Shown: one piece after another, positions 51,201 through 62,236 of the stretch
Layout: every line of letters starts with the position of its first letter
Numbering within the stretch: position 1 is the stretch's first letter
Source: Brassica napus
Lineage: Eukaryota > Streptophyta > Magnoliopsida > Brassicales > Brassicaceae
Assembly: GCF_020379485.1 (NCBI RefSeq)
Contig: NC_063437.1
Location: forward strand, 18,005,726-18,069,725
Reading direction: 5' to 3'
DNA length: 64,000 bases
Notes under the pieces: model-generated
Told to the model about the DNA's origin: nothing
Database searches by the model: none
Seen by the model: only the letters and a program-made list of their open reading frames with translations
Translations under genes and position numbers: made by a program

Positions 51201-54200
51201 ATTTTCTTGAGAAATATTGTAGATTTGGGTTTGTGATTAAAAATTAAAATAATAAGATTATTTGTAGTTAGATGAGTATTCTTTCTGATTTTTTCATCAA
51301 TAGGTTGTATTTTAAAATAATTTTCTTAAAAACTGCTATTTTTGGAAAGTTTTTTTTTTCTTGAGAAATATTGTAGATTAGGGTTTGTGATTTAGAAATT
51401 AGGATAAAAAGAATATTTTTGGATAGATGAGTATTCTTTTAGAATTTTTCATGAATATGTTGTATTTATAAATAATTTTCTTAAAAACTGCTATATTTTG
51501 GAAAGTTTTTATTTTCTTGAGAAATATTGTAGATTAGGGTTGTGATTTAGAAATTAGGATAACAAGAATATTTTTGGATAGATGAGTATTCTTAAATTTT
51601 TTCATGAATATGTTGTATTTATAAATAATTTTCTTAAAAACTGCTATTTTGGAAAGTTTTTTATTTTCTTGAGAAATATTGTAGATTAGGGTTTGTGATT
51701 TAGAAATTAGGATAACAAGAATATTTTTGGATAGATGAGTATTCTTTAAGAATTTTTCATGAATATGTTGTATTTATAAATAATTTCTTAAAAACTGCTA
51801 TTTTTGGAAAGTTTTTATTTTCTTGAGAAATATTGTAGATTAGGGTTTGTGATTTAGAAATTAGGGAACAAGAATATTTTTGGATAGATGAGTATTCTTT
51901 AAGAATTTTTCATGAATATGTTGTATTTATAAATTTTTTTAAAAACTGCTATTTTTGGAAAGTTTTCATTTTCTTGAGAAATATTGTAGATTAGGGTTTG
52001 TGATTTAGAAATCAGGATAACAAGAATATTTTTGGATAGATGAGTATTCTTTAAGAATTTTTCATGAATATGTTGTATTTATAAATAATTTTCTTAAAAA
52101 CTGCTATTTTTGGAAAGTTTTATTTTCTTGAGAAATATTGTAGATTAGGTTTTGTGATTTAGAAATCAGGATAACAAGAATATTTTTGGATAGATGAGTA
52201 TTCTTTAAGAATTTTCATGAATATTTGTATTTATAATTAATTTTTTAAAAACTGCTATTTTGGAAAAAGTTTCATTTTCTTGAGAAATATTGTAGATTAG
52301 GTTTTGTGATTTTGAAATTAGTATAACAAGAATATTTTTGGATGGATGAGTATTCTTTAAGAATTTTTCATGAATATGTTGTATTTATAAATAATTTTTT
52401 AAAAACTGCTATTTTTGGAAAGTTTTCATTTTCTTGAGAAATATTGTAGATTAGTTTTTTATTTATTTTGAAATTAGTATAAAAAGAATATTTTTGGATA
52501 GATGAGTATTTTGTAAGAATTTTTCATGAATATGTTGTATTTATAAATAATTTTCTTAAAAACTGCTATTTTGGAAAGTTTTTTATTTTCTTGAGAAATA
52601 TTGTAGATTAGGGTTTGTGATTTAGAAATTAGGATAACAAGAATATTTGTGGATAGATGAGTATTCTTTGATTTTTTATCAATAGGTTGTATTTTAAATA
52701 ATTTCTTTAAACTGCTATTTTTGGAAAGTTTTTATTTTCTTGAGAAATATTGTAGATTAGGGTTTGTGATTTAGAAATTAGGATAACAAGAATATTTTTG
52801 GATAGATGAGTATTCTTTAAGAATTTTTCATGAATATGTTGTATTTATAATTAATTTTCTTAAAAACTGCTATTTTTGGAAAGTTTTCATTTTCTTGAGA
52901 AATATTGTAGATTAGGTTTTGTGATTTAGAAATTAGTATACAAGAATATTTTTGGATAGATGAGTATTCTTTAAGAATTTTTCATGAATATGTTGTATTT
53001 ATAAATAATTTTCTTAAAACCTGCTATTTTTGGAAAGTTTTTTATTTTCTTGAGAAATATTGTAGATTAGGGTTTGTGATTTAGAAATTAGGATAACAAG
53101 ATATTTTTGGATAGATGAGTATTCTTTCTCAGTTTTTCATCAATAGGTTGTATTTTTAAATAATTTTCTTAAAAACTGCTATTTTTGGAAAGTTTTCATT
53201 TTCTTGAGAAATATTGTAGATTGGGTTTTGTGATTTTGAAATTAGTATAACAAGAATATTTTTGGATAGATGAGTATTCTTTAAGAATTTTTCATCGATA
53301 TGTTGTATTTTAAAATAATTTTCTTAAAAACTGCTATTTTTGGAAAGTTTTCATTTTTTTGAGAAATATTGTAGATTAGGGTTTGTGATTTAGAAATTAG
53401 GATAACAAGAATATTTGTGGATAGATGAGTATTCTTTCTGAGTTTTTCATCAATAGGTTGTATTTTTAAATAATTTTCTTAAAAACTGCTATTTTTTGAA
53501 AGTTTTCATTTTCTTGAGAAATACTGTAGATTAGGGTTTGTGATTTAGAAATTAGGATAAAAAGAATATTTTGGATAGATGAGTATTCTTTAAGAATTTT
53601 CATGAATATGTTGTATTTATAAATAATTTTCTTAAAAACTGCTATTTTTGGATAGTTTTCATTTTCTTGAAAAATATTGTAGATTTTGGTTTGTGATTTA
53701 TAAATTAATATAACAAGATTATTTATGGATAGTTGAGTATTCTTTTCTGAGTTTTTCATCAATAGGTTGTATTTTTAAATAATTTTCTTAAAAACTGTTA
53801 TTTTTGGAAATTTTTCATTTTCTTGAGAAATACTCTAGATTAGGGTTTGTGATTTAGAAATCAGGATAACAAGAATATTTTTGGATAGATGAGTATTCTG
53901 TAAGAATTTTCATGAATATGTTGTATTTATAAATAATTTTCTTAAAAACTGCTATTTTTGGAAAGTTTTTATTTTCTTGAGAAATATTGTAGATTAGGGT
54001 TTGTGATTTAGAAATCAGGATAACAAGAATATTTTTGGATAGATGAGTATTCTTTAAGAATTTTTCATGAATATGTTGTATTTATAATTAATTTTTTAAA
54101 AACTGCTATTTTTGGAAAGTTTTCATTTTCTTGAGAAATATTGTAGATTAGGTTTTCTGATTTTGAAATTAGTATAACAAGAATATTTTTGGATGGATGA

Positions 54201-54293
54201 GTATTCTTTAAGAATTTTTCATGAATATGTTGTATTTATAAATAATTTTTTTTTAAAACGGCTATTTTTGGAAAGTTTTATTATTTTCTTGAG
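24275..54293 (+). repeat. About 155-bp satellite array, roughly 195 copies
   Basis: A single AT-rich monomer is repeated head to tail for 30 kb. Starting from GGATAGATGAGTATTC it passes through TTTTTCATGAATATGTTGTA, AAAAACTGCTATTTTTGGAA, TTTCTTGAGAAATATTGTAG, ATTAGGGTTTGTGATTTAG and GATAACAAGAATATTTTTGG before repeating. Measured offsets between neighbouring GATAGATGAG copies near 24.4-25.1 kb are 148-155 bp. The total of about 195 is length divided by period, not a full count. No open frame is conserved; the small minus-strand frames (MKILKEYSSIQNIL and similar) are the same repeat read repeatedly. Most monomers hold TTAGGGTTT. I do not recognise it as the 176-bp Brassica centromeric repeat. 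The array has a 100-N gap, so its true size is unknown. Confidence 0.95.
41858..41957. other. Assembly gap (100 N) inside the satellite
   Basis: Exactly 100 N, the usual placeholder for a gap of unknown length. Both sides are satellite in the same orientation. The monomers flanking it, especially 41958-44200, contain odd insertions and deletions that look like unpolished contig ends. Confidence 0.98.
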
Positions 54294-56550
54294 ATGATAA
54301 CTTTCCCAAAATTTCTGTACAAAAATGATAATTTTCCAAAAATAGCACGTTTTAGAAAACTTATTTAAAAATTATAACCTATTGATCAAACATTCTTAAA
54401 GCATACCTATTTATCAACAAAAACTCTTGTTATCCTAATTTCTAAATCACAATACCAAATCTACAATATTTCTATAGAAAAATGATAGCTTTCCCAAAAT
54501 AGCAGGTTTTGGAAAATATATTTAAAATTAAAACCTATTGAACAAAAATTCTAAAAGCATACCTATCTATCAACAAAAACTCTTGTTATCCTAATTTATA
54601 AATTACAATCTCAAATCTATAATATTTATCAACAAAATGACAATTTTCCGAAAATAGCAGGTTTTGGAAAATTTATTTAAAAATTATAACCTATTGATCA
54701 AAAATTCTTAAACTATACCCATCTACAACCAAAAACTCTTGTTATCCTAATTTCTAAATCACAATCCCAAATCTACAATATTTTGTCTACAAATATGATA
54801 ATTTTCTAAAAATAGCAGGTCTTAGAAATTTTATTTATAAAATACAACCTATTGATAAAAAATTACAAAAGCATGCCCATCTATCAACAAAAAATCTTGT
54901 TATCCTAATTTCTAAATCAGAACCCCAAATCTATAATATTTCTCTACAAAAATGATAATTTTCCAAAAATAGCAGGTTTTGGAAAATTTATTTAAAAATT
55001 ATAACCTATTGATAGAAAATTATAGAACCATACTCATATATGAACAAAAACTTTTGTTATCCTAATTTCTAAATCAAAATCAAAAATATACAATATTTCT
55101 ATAGATAAATGATAACTTTCCCAAAATTTCTGTACAAAAATGATAATTTTCCAAAAATAGCAGGTTTTAGAAAATCTATTTAAAAATTATAACCTATTGA
55201 TCAAAAATTCTTAAAGCATACCTATCTATCAACAAAAACTCGTGTTATCCTAATTTTTAAATCACAATACCAAATCTACAATATTTCTATAGAAAAATGA
55301 TAGCTTTCCCAAAATAGCAGGTTTTGGAAAATATATTTAAAAATTATAACCTATTGAACAAAAATTCTTAAAGCATGCCTATCTATCAACAAAAACTCTT
55401 GTTATTCTACTAATTAAATCACAATCTCAAATCTACAATATTTATCTACAAAAATGATAACTTTCCAAAAATAGCAAGGTTTGGAAAATTTATTTAAAAA
55501 TTATAACCTATTGATAAAAAAAATTTAAACCATACCCATTTATAACCAAAAACTCTTGTTATCCTAATTTCTAAATCACAATCCCAAATCTACAATATTT
55601 TCTCTACGAAAATGATAACTTTCTAAAAATAGCAGGTCTTAGAAATTTTATTTAGAAAATACAACCTATTGATCAAAAATTACAAAAGCATACCCAGCTA
55701 TCAACAAAAAATCTTGTTATCCTAATTTCTAAATCAGGATCCCAAATCTATAATATTTATGAACAAAAATGATAATTTTCTAAAAATAGCAGGTTTTGGA
55801 AAATTTATTTAAAAATTATCAAAAATTCTTAAAACATACCTATCTATCAACAAAAACTCTTGTTATCCTAATTTCTAAATCACAATCCTAAATCTACAAT
55901 ATTTCTATAGAAAAATGATAGCTTTCCCAAAATAGCAGGTTTTGGAAAATATATTTAAAAATTATAATGTATTGAACAAAAACTCTTAAAGCATACCTAT
56001 ATATCAACAAAAATTCTTGTTATCTTAATTTTTAAATCACAATCCCATCTACAATATTTATCTACAAAAATGATAAATTTCCAATGTTTTGGAAAATTTA
56101 TTTAAAAATTATAACCTATTGATCAAAAATTCTTAAACCATACCCATCTATAACCAAAAACTCTTGTTATCATAATTTCTAAATCATAATCTCAAATCTA
56201 CAATATTTTTTCTACGAAAATGATAACTTTCTAAATAGCAGGTCTTAGAAATTTTATTTAGAATATACAACCTATTGATCAAAAATTACAAAAGCATGCT
56301 CATTTATCAACAAAAAATATTGTTATCCTAATTTCTAAATCAGAATCTCAAATCTATAATATTTCTCTACAAAAATGATAATTTTCCAAAAATAGCAGGT
56401 TTTGAAAAATTTATTTATAAATTATAACCTATTGATAGAAAATTATAGAACCATACTCATATATCAACAAAAACTTTTGTTATCCTAACTTCTAAATCAA
56501 ATCCAAAATCTATAACATTTCTATAGATAAATGATAACTTTCCCAAAATT
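54294..56550 (-). repeat. Inverted, diverged satellite block with higher-order structure
   Basis: Here the sequence matches the reverse complement of the main monomer, with clear divergence: CTTGTTATCCTAATTTCTAAATC, CTACAATATTT, TTTCCAAAAATAGCAG and CCCATCTATC-type words recur every 155-158 bp (GTTATCC at about 54430, 54585, 54741, 54899 and 55056). Neighbouring monomers differ more than monomers some 600-820 bp apart do. A variant with CAGGTCTTAGAAATTTTA occurs at 54816, 55633 and 56239, and one with TTCCCAAAATTTCTGTAC at both 54299 and about 55118. This is a higher-order repeat of four to five monomers. The telobox position reads AATCCCAAAT or similar instead. Confidence 0.85.
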
Positions 56551-57058
56551 CCTTCTCAAACAGTGGTAAATCCCATCTCTGAACAAGAAAAGAACCACAA
56601 AAGAAAAAACGGTTCCATACGGTTTGGTATGATTAATATCTCAGAATCTTCTTTATACTCGGGAATCTTTGATCCACATTTCTTAGTCCTTAGCTACCGA
56701 TCCTTCTGCATCTGAGCTTTTCTTCCTTTCCTTGAATCTATAGAGCCGTGCCAAGTCAAAACATATAAGAATAGGTAGCTAAGAATCGGTCCTATCACTT
56801 TATCCCAAAGAATGGGAAAGAAAAAAAAAAAAGATTCAATTAAAGTAAAGAGACCAAATGAGAACCAAAGAGGCCTAACTCAATATGAAAGATCAAATCA
56901 ATGTAAATTCCAAACCTTCTTTTCTTTACCATTATTTAAACAACACGTACAAAAGAACTTCTAAAGAAAAGCAGAGATCGACATCTTCAGAATTTTCTTG
57001 ATTCATCCATCTACATAGATCAAGATTTCGTTTCGATCTTCCTTTGAGAGAAAAAGGC
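56551..57058. other. Spacer between satellite and H-protein relic
   Basis: About 500 bp of non-repetitive DNA with no recognised gene. The part next to 57058 is the probable 3' UTR of the minus-strand H-protein gene. Confidence 0.45.
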
Positions 57059-57570
57059 TCAGTGCTTGGCATCTTCTTCTTCGCAGAACTTAGAATACTT
57101 GTCTGAATCCATCAGCTTCTCTGCCTTGCCTGCGTCACTCAGCTCCACCTTTATGATCCATCCTTCTTCATACGGGCTCGTGTTCACCTGTGAGTTCCAA
57201 CAAAAGAATCTTAGCTCGAGACCGCAGGATCAACAAATCTCCAAGTTGATGATGTTTCTACACAGAATAAATGCTAATATGATTTTTCAAATGAGGACTC
57301 ACCAATTCAGGGGACTCAGTCAACACCTCATTGACTTCAACCACAGTACCAGAGACTGGAGAATTGATATCACTATCAAAAACACATTTACTATCAAAGA
57401 CACATACTTTCAAAAAGAACAATATCAGATTCAATAAGAGAGAGAAACCAAAGAAATGAAACAGAGAGAAAGGAATGGGACTGAGTTTCACCGGAAGAAA
57501 ATCCTCGTTGGGCAACGGAGGTCCTTAGATGAGAAGCAACCCTCGAAGCCCACAAGAAGCTAGCAGCCAT
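57059..57570 (-). pseudogene. Glycine cleavage system H-protein gene with lipoyl region deleted (GDH2-like)
   Basis: Read on the minus strand, exon 1 (57570-57492) encodes a mitochondrial presequence, MAASFLWASRVASHLRTSVA and QRGFSS, ending at a good donor. The last exon (57187-57059) encodes NTSPYEEGWIIKVELSDAGK, then AEKLMDSDKYSKF and CEEEDAKH with TGA, as in the family C-terminus. Of the large middle exon only its end remains (about 57371-57303: DINSPVSGTVVEVNEVLTESPEL plus donor). The preceding 65 or so residues, including the start of the lipoyl domain and the lysine of the ESVKA motif that carries lipoate, are absent, and only 120 bp separate the pieces. H-protein shuttles the aminomethyl group on that lipoate in photorespiration, so a product would be inactive. 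Position matches At2g35120. Confidence 0.85.
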
Positions 57571-57605
57571 TGTTTTCGTGAGATCTTTGAACGATACACA
57601 ACAAC

Positions 57606-57608
<3 letters not shown>

Positions 57609-57641
<33 letters not shown>
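57609..57641. repeat. (GA)n microsatellite
   Basis: About sixteen GA units lie just upstream of the H-protein start on the minus strand, where they would read as a CT-rich leader. Such runs are common in plant 5' UTRs and bind BPC-type GAGA factors. Confidence 0.9.
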
Positions 57642-57645
<4 letters not shown>

Positions 57646-58985
57646 CTCACCGATCGGCTGATTATTAATATTCTTGTGACAAAAGGGTTTGGTGGGTTCG
57701 CATTTTTGCTAATAGAATATCACTTCCTGAATCATTTACTCGTGGACCAACCTACCCACTGAAAGCAACATTGTGGGTTGTGACATTCGACCATATATTA
57801 TAACACTACTTAATTACTAAGTAAAAAGATGCTACTTCAGTTTACAGGTAAGGAGGAGGAGAGAACTCACATACACATCCTTTAGGGCGTTGTTCAAAGT
57901 AACCTTAGTTGTTCCTCCATTATATGGTGCACAAACTTGAATCAATCATCTCCTCCAAACATTTCACATAAAGTTTCTTCCTCGAGGTTCATATCACAAC
58001 CTCTTCTGGTGTATAAATCTTCGACAAAAAGCTCTTAAACCCTATCAAGATATATTACCGACTTACCATAAGAGTCGATCAACATACCTCCACTCAGGCA
58101 TAACTATACAGGGACTAACTACAAACACAACAGCTAATAAGCAAAGGATATCTGTTTAGTTTTATTTCTGTTGTTCTGTTTCTTGTGTCCTCTGTACTTC
58201 TGTCAAAAACTGAAAATTGGTAATGAATTTTAACATTTCACCAAAAAAAACATACCTCCACTTAAGGGAACTCAAGTGCAGTGGTAGGCTCTACTGCTAA
58301 GCTTATGTTGCCGCACTACTGATACTAGGTTGATTTTCGAACCATTTTTTTTTTCAAATCCGGTTTGCATTTTCAATATAAGAAACAAAAATAAATTAAT
58401 GTTTGAACTAGATTTATGTTAGGAAAGATTTACATAAGATAATAGTATTAATATTCGTTTTTAAGGTCAAAAATGATAGAATTAAACTACTGTGAGAGTA
58501 TTGAACGTTAGATCTGGAGAGGTGACCAATCCTACGATCCAGATTATATGAGTTCTTTATCTGCTTACAAACGGCGTCGTGGGCGGGTCCCACTGCTTAT
58601 CGTTTTTTCAAACCTCTCTCTCGTGTCTTCAGCTTGGAGCCAAATCAATGGCAGAAAAAGAGGCAAGAAACTCCCCCAAAATTAAAAAAAACAATTAAAA
58701 AATGTCCGAAGGATAAACCGGTTTTTGTTTTTTTTTTTAATTTCTCTCTCTTCGTTGTCGATTTCAGACATCCACATTGGTCGTAGATCTGTAAAAATCT
58801 GCGTGTTTCGTTTTTTTTTTTTTGTGATTTTGCAATTGAGATTCCGATTGTTGTTTATTCGAGGGCCACGACGAGCGAGTTGATTCCGATTTGGGACCTT
58901 CTGCTGATTCGCATTCCGGATCTAATCTGAGAGATTCGATTCGTTGTCGACATTTTTGTTCGGTGGTGGATCCGGAGAAGAAGAG
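57642..58985. other. Divergent intergenic region upstream of NPSN11
   Basis: This separates the minus-strand H-protein relic from NPSN11. No gene is visible. A GGGTCCCAC motif at 58585-58593 fits the TCP-factor consensus and would suit a gene expressed in dividing cells. A short upstream ATG at 58648 opens a 16-codon frame (MAEKEARNSPKIKKNN), which may be in the NPSN11 leader or in a leader intron. Poly-T and CT-rich DNA follow to the start codon. Confidence 0.4.
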
Positions 58986-60614
58986 ATGGATCTATCGGCG
59001 GTTAGCGAAGAGCTTGCTGAGCTCGAAGGACAAATCAATGACCTTTTCCGCGCCTTGTCGTGAGATTCTCTTTCCCATTTCTTGATCTGTGTCTCTTTTT
59101 TTGTCGTGTTCTTGTCCGTAAAGTTTGTGTCTTTGACCAGAAATGGATTCCAGAAGCTGGAGAAGATCAAGGATGCTAGTAGGCAGAGCAGGCAGCTGGA
59201 AGAACTCACTGACAAAATGCGTGACTGCAAGAGCCTTATTAAAGATTTCGATAGAGAAGTCAAAAGCTTGGAAGGTGGAAATGACGCCAGCACTAACCGG
59301 ATGTTGAATGATAGACGACAGTCTATGGTAGCTGCACTTATTCATCTGAATTCGATTTTATTTATATTTTGTTAATTAATGCTGTGTGTTTTTCTGTGCA
59401 GGTTAAGGAACTAAACTCATATGTTGCTCTTAAGAAGAAGTATGTGACAGTTTTGCTTATTCATGTTCAAGAAATAATATCTGCAATTACATTTTTCTTT
59501 GTTTTGTGGTGATTTGATGATTAATGAGGGGATGATTGATTGTGTGAACAGATACTCATCCAATCTAGCAAGCAATAACAAGCGAGTAGATCTTTTCGAT
59601 GGTCCTGCTGAAGACCACATGGAAGAGAATGTCTTATTAGCTTCAAGTAACGCTCTTTTTAACTCCATCTTTATTTTCAAGGATATTGCAAAACAACAAA
59701 CACAACAATTGATATGTGTATTAATTAGCATATTCCTAGAGTAGATTTAATGGGAGCTTAATCATTTTCAGATATGACCAATCAAGAACTTGTGAATAAA
59801 GGGAACTCCATGATGGATGACACTGATCAAGCCATTGAAAGAGGGAAAAAGGTCACTACTACTTTTACGTATTATCTCTATATCATTGTGCCTCGCCTGT
59901 TTGCCATAGCAAAGGAAAACTCTCACTTCCTTTTTTTTTTTTTACTGTGGCTTTAACAACAGATTGTTCTGGAGACTATAAATGTGGGAACAGATACTTC
60001 AGCAGCTCTCAAGGCTCAGGTTTGTATGAATCTCAGTTATTCTTTACAATATTCCTTGTTGTGAAACCTAAGGATAGTTTACCTTTTAATTGTTCAGACC
60101 GACCAAATGAGTAGAGTTGTGAATGAACTCGATTCTATTCATTTCTCACTCAAGAAAGCCTCCAAGCTGGTCAAGGAAATTGGTAGGCAGGTCAGTCGCC
60201 AAAATCTCTCCTTATTTCTTCTTTATACAATTCATATTTATCTGCAGCTTCCTCTTATCTCTTTTGTACTTACTTTCTGCTCTTCTTCTTCTTCTCTCAG
60301 GTTGCTACGGACAAATGTATTATGGCGTTTCTTTTCCTTATTGTCATTGGTGTCATAGCAATCATCATCGTCAAGGTACACCTCTCAGCTCCTTTCTTCT
60401 TCACACTTGCATACTTGTTTGAGTATTTTTAGATTTTCTCTGTTCATCTTTATCTTATCACGGTCTTCCATGATTTTATCGTTATCATACTTGTAACTTC
60501 TTCTTGTTCATCTATTTTGGATAGATTGTGAACCCAAACAACAAAGACATCCGGGACATACCGGGCCTAGCTCCACCAGCCATGAACAGACGTTTACTCT
60601 GGAACCATTACTGA
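58986..60614 (+). CDS. NPSN11: Novel plant SNARE 11
   Basis: Nine exons (58986-59059, 59141-59327, 59402-59439, 59552-59646, 59772-59851, 59963-60019, 60098-60190, 60301-60375, 60525-60614), all GT-AG, join into 262 residues, close to the 265 of Arabidopsis. The N-terminal part MDLSAVSEELAELEGQINDL is a helical domain with coiled-coil character. A Qb-SNARE motif lies at about residues 140-205, ending NELDSIHFSLKKASKLVKEI. One transmembrane helix (AFLFLIVIGVIAIIIV, about 215-232) is followed by a luminal tail of about 30 residues, NPNNKDIRDIPGLAPP to LLWNHY. NPSN11 works in membrane fusion at the cell plate during cytokinesis together with the Qa-SNARE KNOLLE, SYP71 and VAMP721/722. Everything expected is intact. 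Exons 3 and 6 are very short (38 and 57 nt). Confidence 0.95.
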
Positions 60615-62236
60615 AGACAAGATTCTCATTTCAATGCATTCAATGTTGCTGTAGATGAAACCGCCTCACTTAACCAGTTTTCATTCCCATTGGCTCCTCT
60701 CTGCTGCGCATTTGAGAAGTCGCAGAAATCAAATTCCTTTTCATTACAGTCCCAAGATTCAGAAACCATTTTTTTTGTCCATCTGCTTGTATAACGAAGA
60801 CTGCGTGTTTGTCTTTTTTTTTTTTTTTAATGTCGTGTCTATTTCATGTTAATTTAATCGATCCTAAGTTTTCACTGGTTTATGTTGAAACTCAGTTGTA
60901 TCATATTCGATCACTTGTACGACTAGATGACTCCCCATCATTTGTGTCTGTGGAAAGTGTATTTGGTTCCTTCCAAGAGCCAAGAGAGCAAAGATGTCAA
61001 TAAAAAAAATATTAGTCGAACAATCATCAGAACAAACATGGATCAAGACACTATGATTCTGCAAGCTTCTGCTCTAGATATTTGCTTGATTGTTGTTGTT
61101 CTAGTTTTTTTCACCTCTTGTTTACCTGAAACTTGCTAGAAATCAGCCATTACAATCCTGTTTATCGATAGATTTTTGCAGTATACATCCTGTAATATTG
61201 AATACTTTTACATTCATATTTAAATTAACTATAGCCAACGTAAATCATCCATTTCAAGTAGAATTGAACTTGTGATTTCGAATACTCCCAAGAACCCTTA
61301 CACCACCTCTTATGCACATGAAGGGTGTTATTGATAATTGGTATATATGTGCGTGCTTGTGTATTGATAAACAAAATGACAAGGGTTTATTTCATACATG
61401 TAACTCATTATAATATTTCGATCATTCTCCCTGTGTTTCTTCTTTAAGAGCTATGGACTACAATATATTAACATGTATAGTTAGGCACAAGTGAAGCTCA
61501 ATGCATCTTCACTGCTACAAATGATATCGGTTCAGTCACCATCACTCGCAAAGTTGAGCAAATCATATGCTATCCAAGCTTATATCAATCAAATTTGGAG
61601 GCATCAACAATTAAAGTTATATTTATTTCGTGCAGTTACACGCGTATTTATCGTCAAACGTGATGAGATGAGATGCATGTGTCTTTTTATGAAAGGTTTT
61701 GATATATAGAGATTAGTTTTTTACAATAATCTAGCTAGGGATTTTGTGTTAGTTCTTTTGTTTTCTGAATATAAACTTTGTATAATATTTATACTATATA
61801 TTAAAAAAAAAACACTTTGTATAATGTTTAAACTAGAATTTTTAAATACTGATTTGGGGAAAAAAATAGGCTGAAAGAGTTGAGCTCCACGGTTTAAAAC
61901 AAAACAAAAAAAAAGAAACAAAATATACAAAGCGTTAATTAACTACCTCTCGTAATGAGGTAAATGCAAAAATGGCTCGTTGAGTTAACAACCTCTCGTT
62001 ACCGTTAAGACTCCTACAAATTAAAACGCGCGAGAGATGATTTAAAAAGGTTATTTCAGTCATTTCACATTACCCAAATGTTACGCAACCTTCTCTATTT
62101 ATAAACCCCTCGATTTCTTGCGCAAATCTCCAAAAAAGAATAAAACTAAAATCACTTTTTCTCTTCTCATTGAATTCAAAAAGTTTTCAAATCTCCGGAA
62201 CTTTATTTCTGGAGAATAAATAGTTTCCTCCTTACA
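60615..62236. other. NPSN11 3' UTR, spacer and AGD10 promoter
   Basis: The first 250 or so bases are probable 3' UTR. The middle has no recognisable gene; the small open frames there have no protein features. A TATA box TATTTATAAA at 62096-62105 is well placed for a start near 62130 and a leader of about 110 nt before the AGD10 ATG at 62237. Confidence 0.5.

Noticed and set aside
34878..53762. Recurrent small minus-strand frames (MKILKEYSSIQNILVI and similar) in the satellite
   Set aside because: They are the same monomer read again and again. Frames are broken at different points in almost every copy, so no selection for coding is seen.
24275..56550. CRISPR-like or centromeric array
   Set aside because: Units are contiguous without unique spacers, so this is not CRISPR. 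Monomer length and sequence do not fit the 176-bp Brassica centromeric repeat as I remember it.
58250..58350. Possible tRNA-derived SINE
   Set aside because: Some tRNA-like words are present (GTGCAGTGGTAGGCT), but no complete A and B boxes at proper spacing, no tail and no target duplication could be found.
61250..61340. Possible SINE or tRNA relic on the minus strand
   Set aside because: A B-box-like AAGTTCAATTC occurs, but there is no matching A box or flanking duplication.
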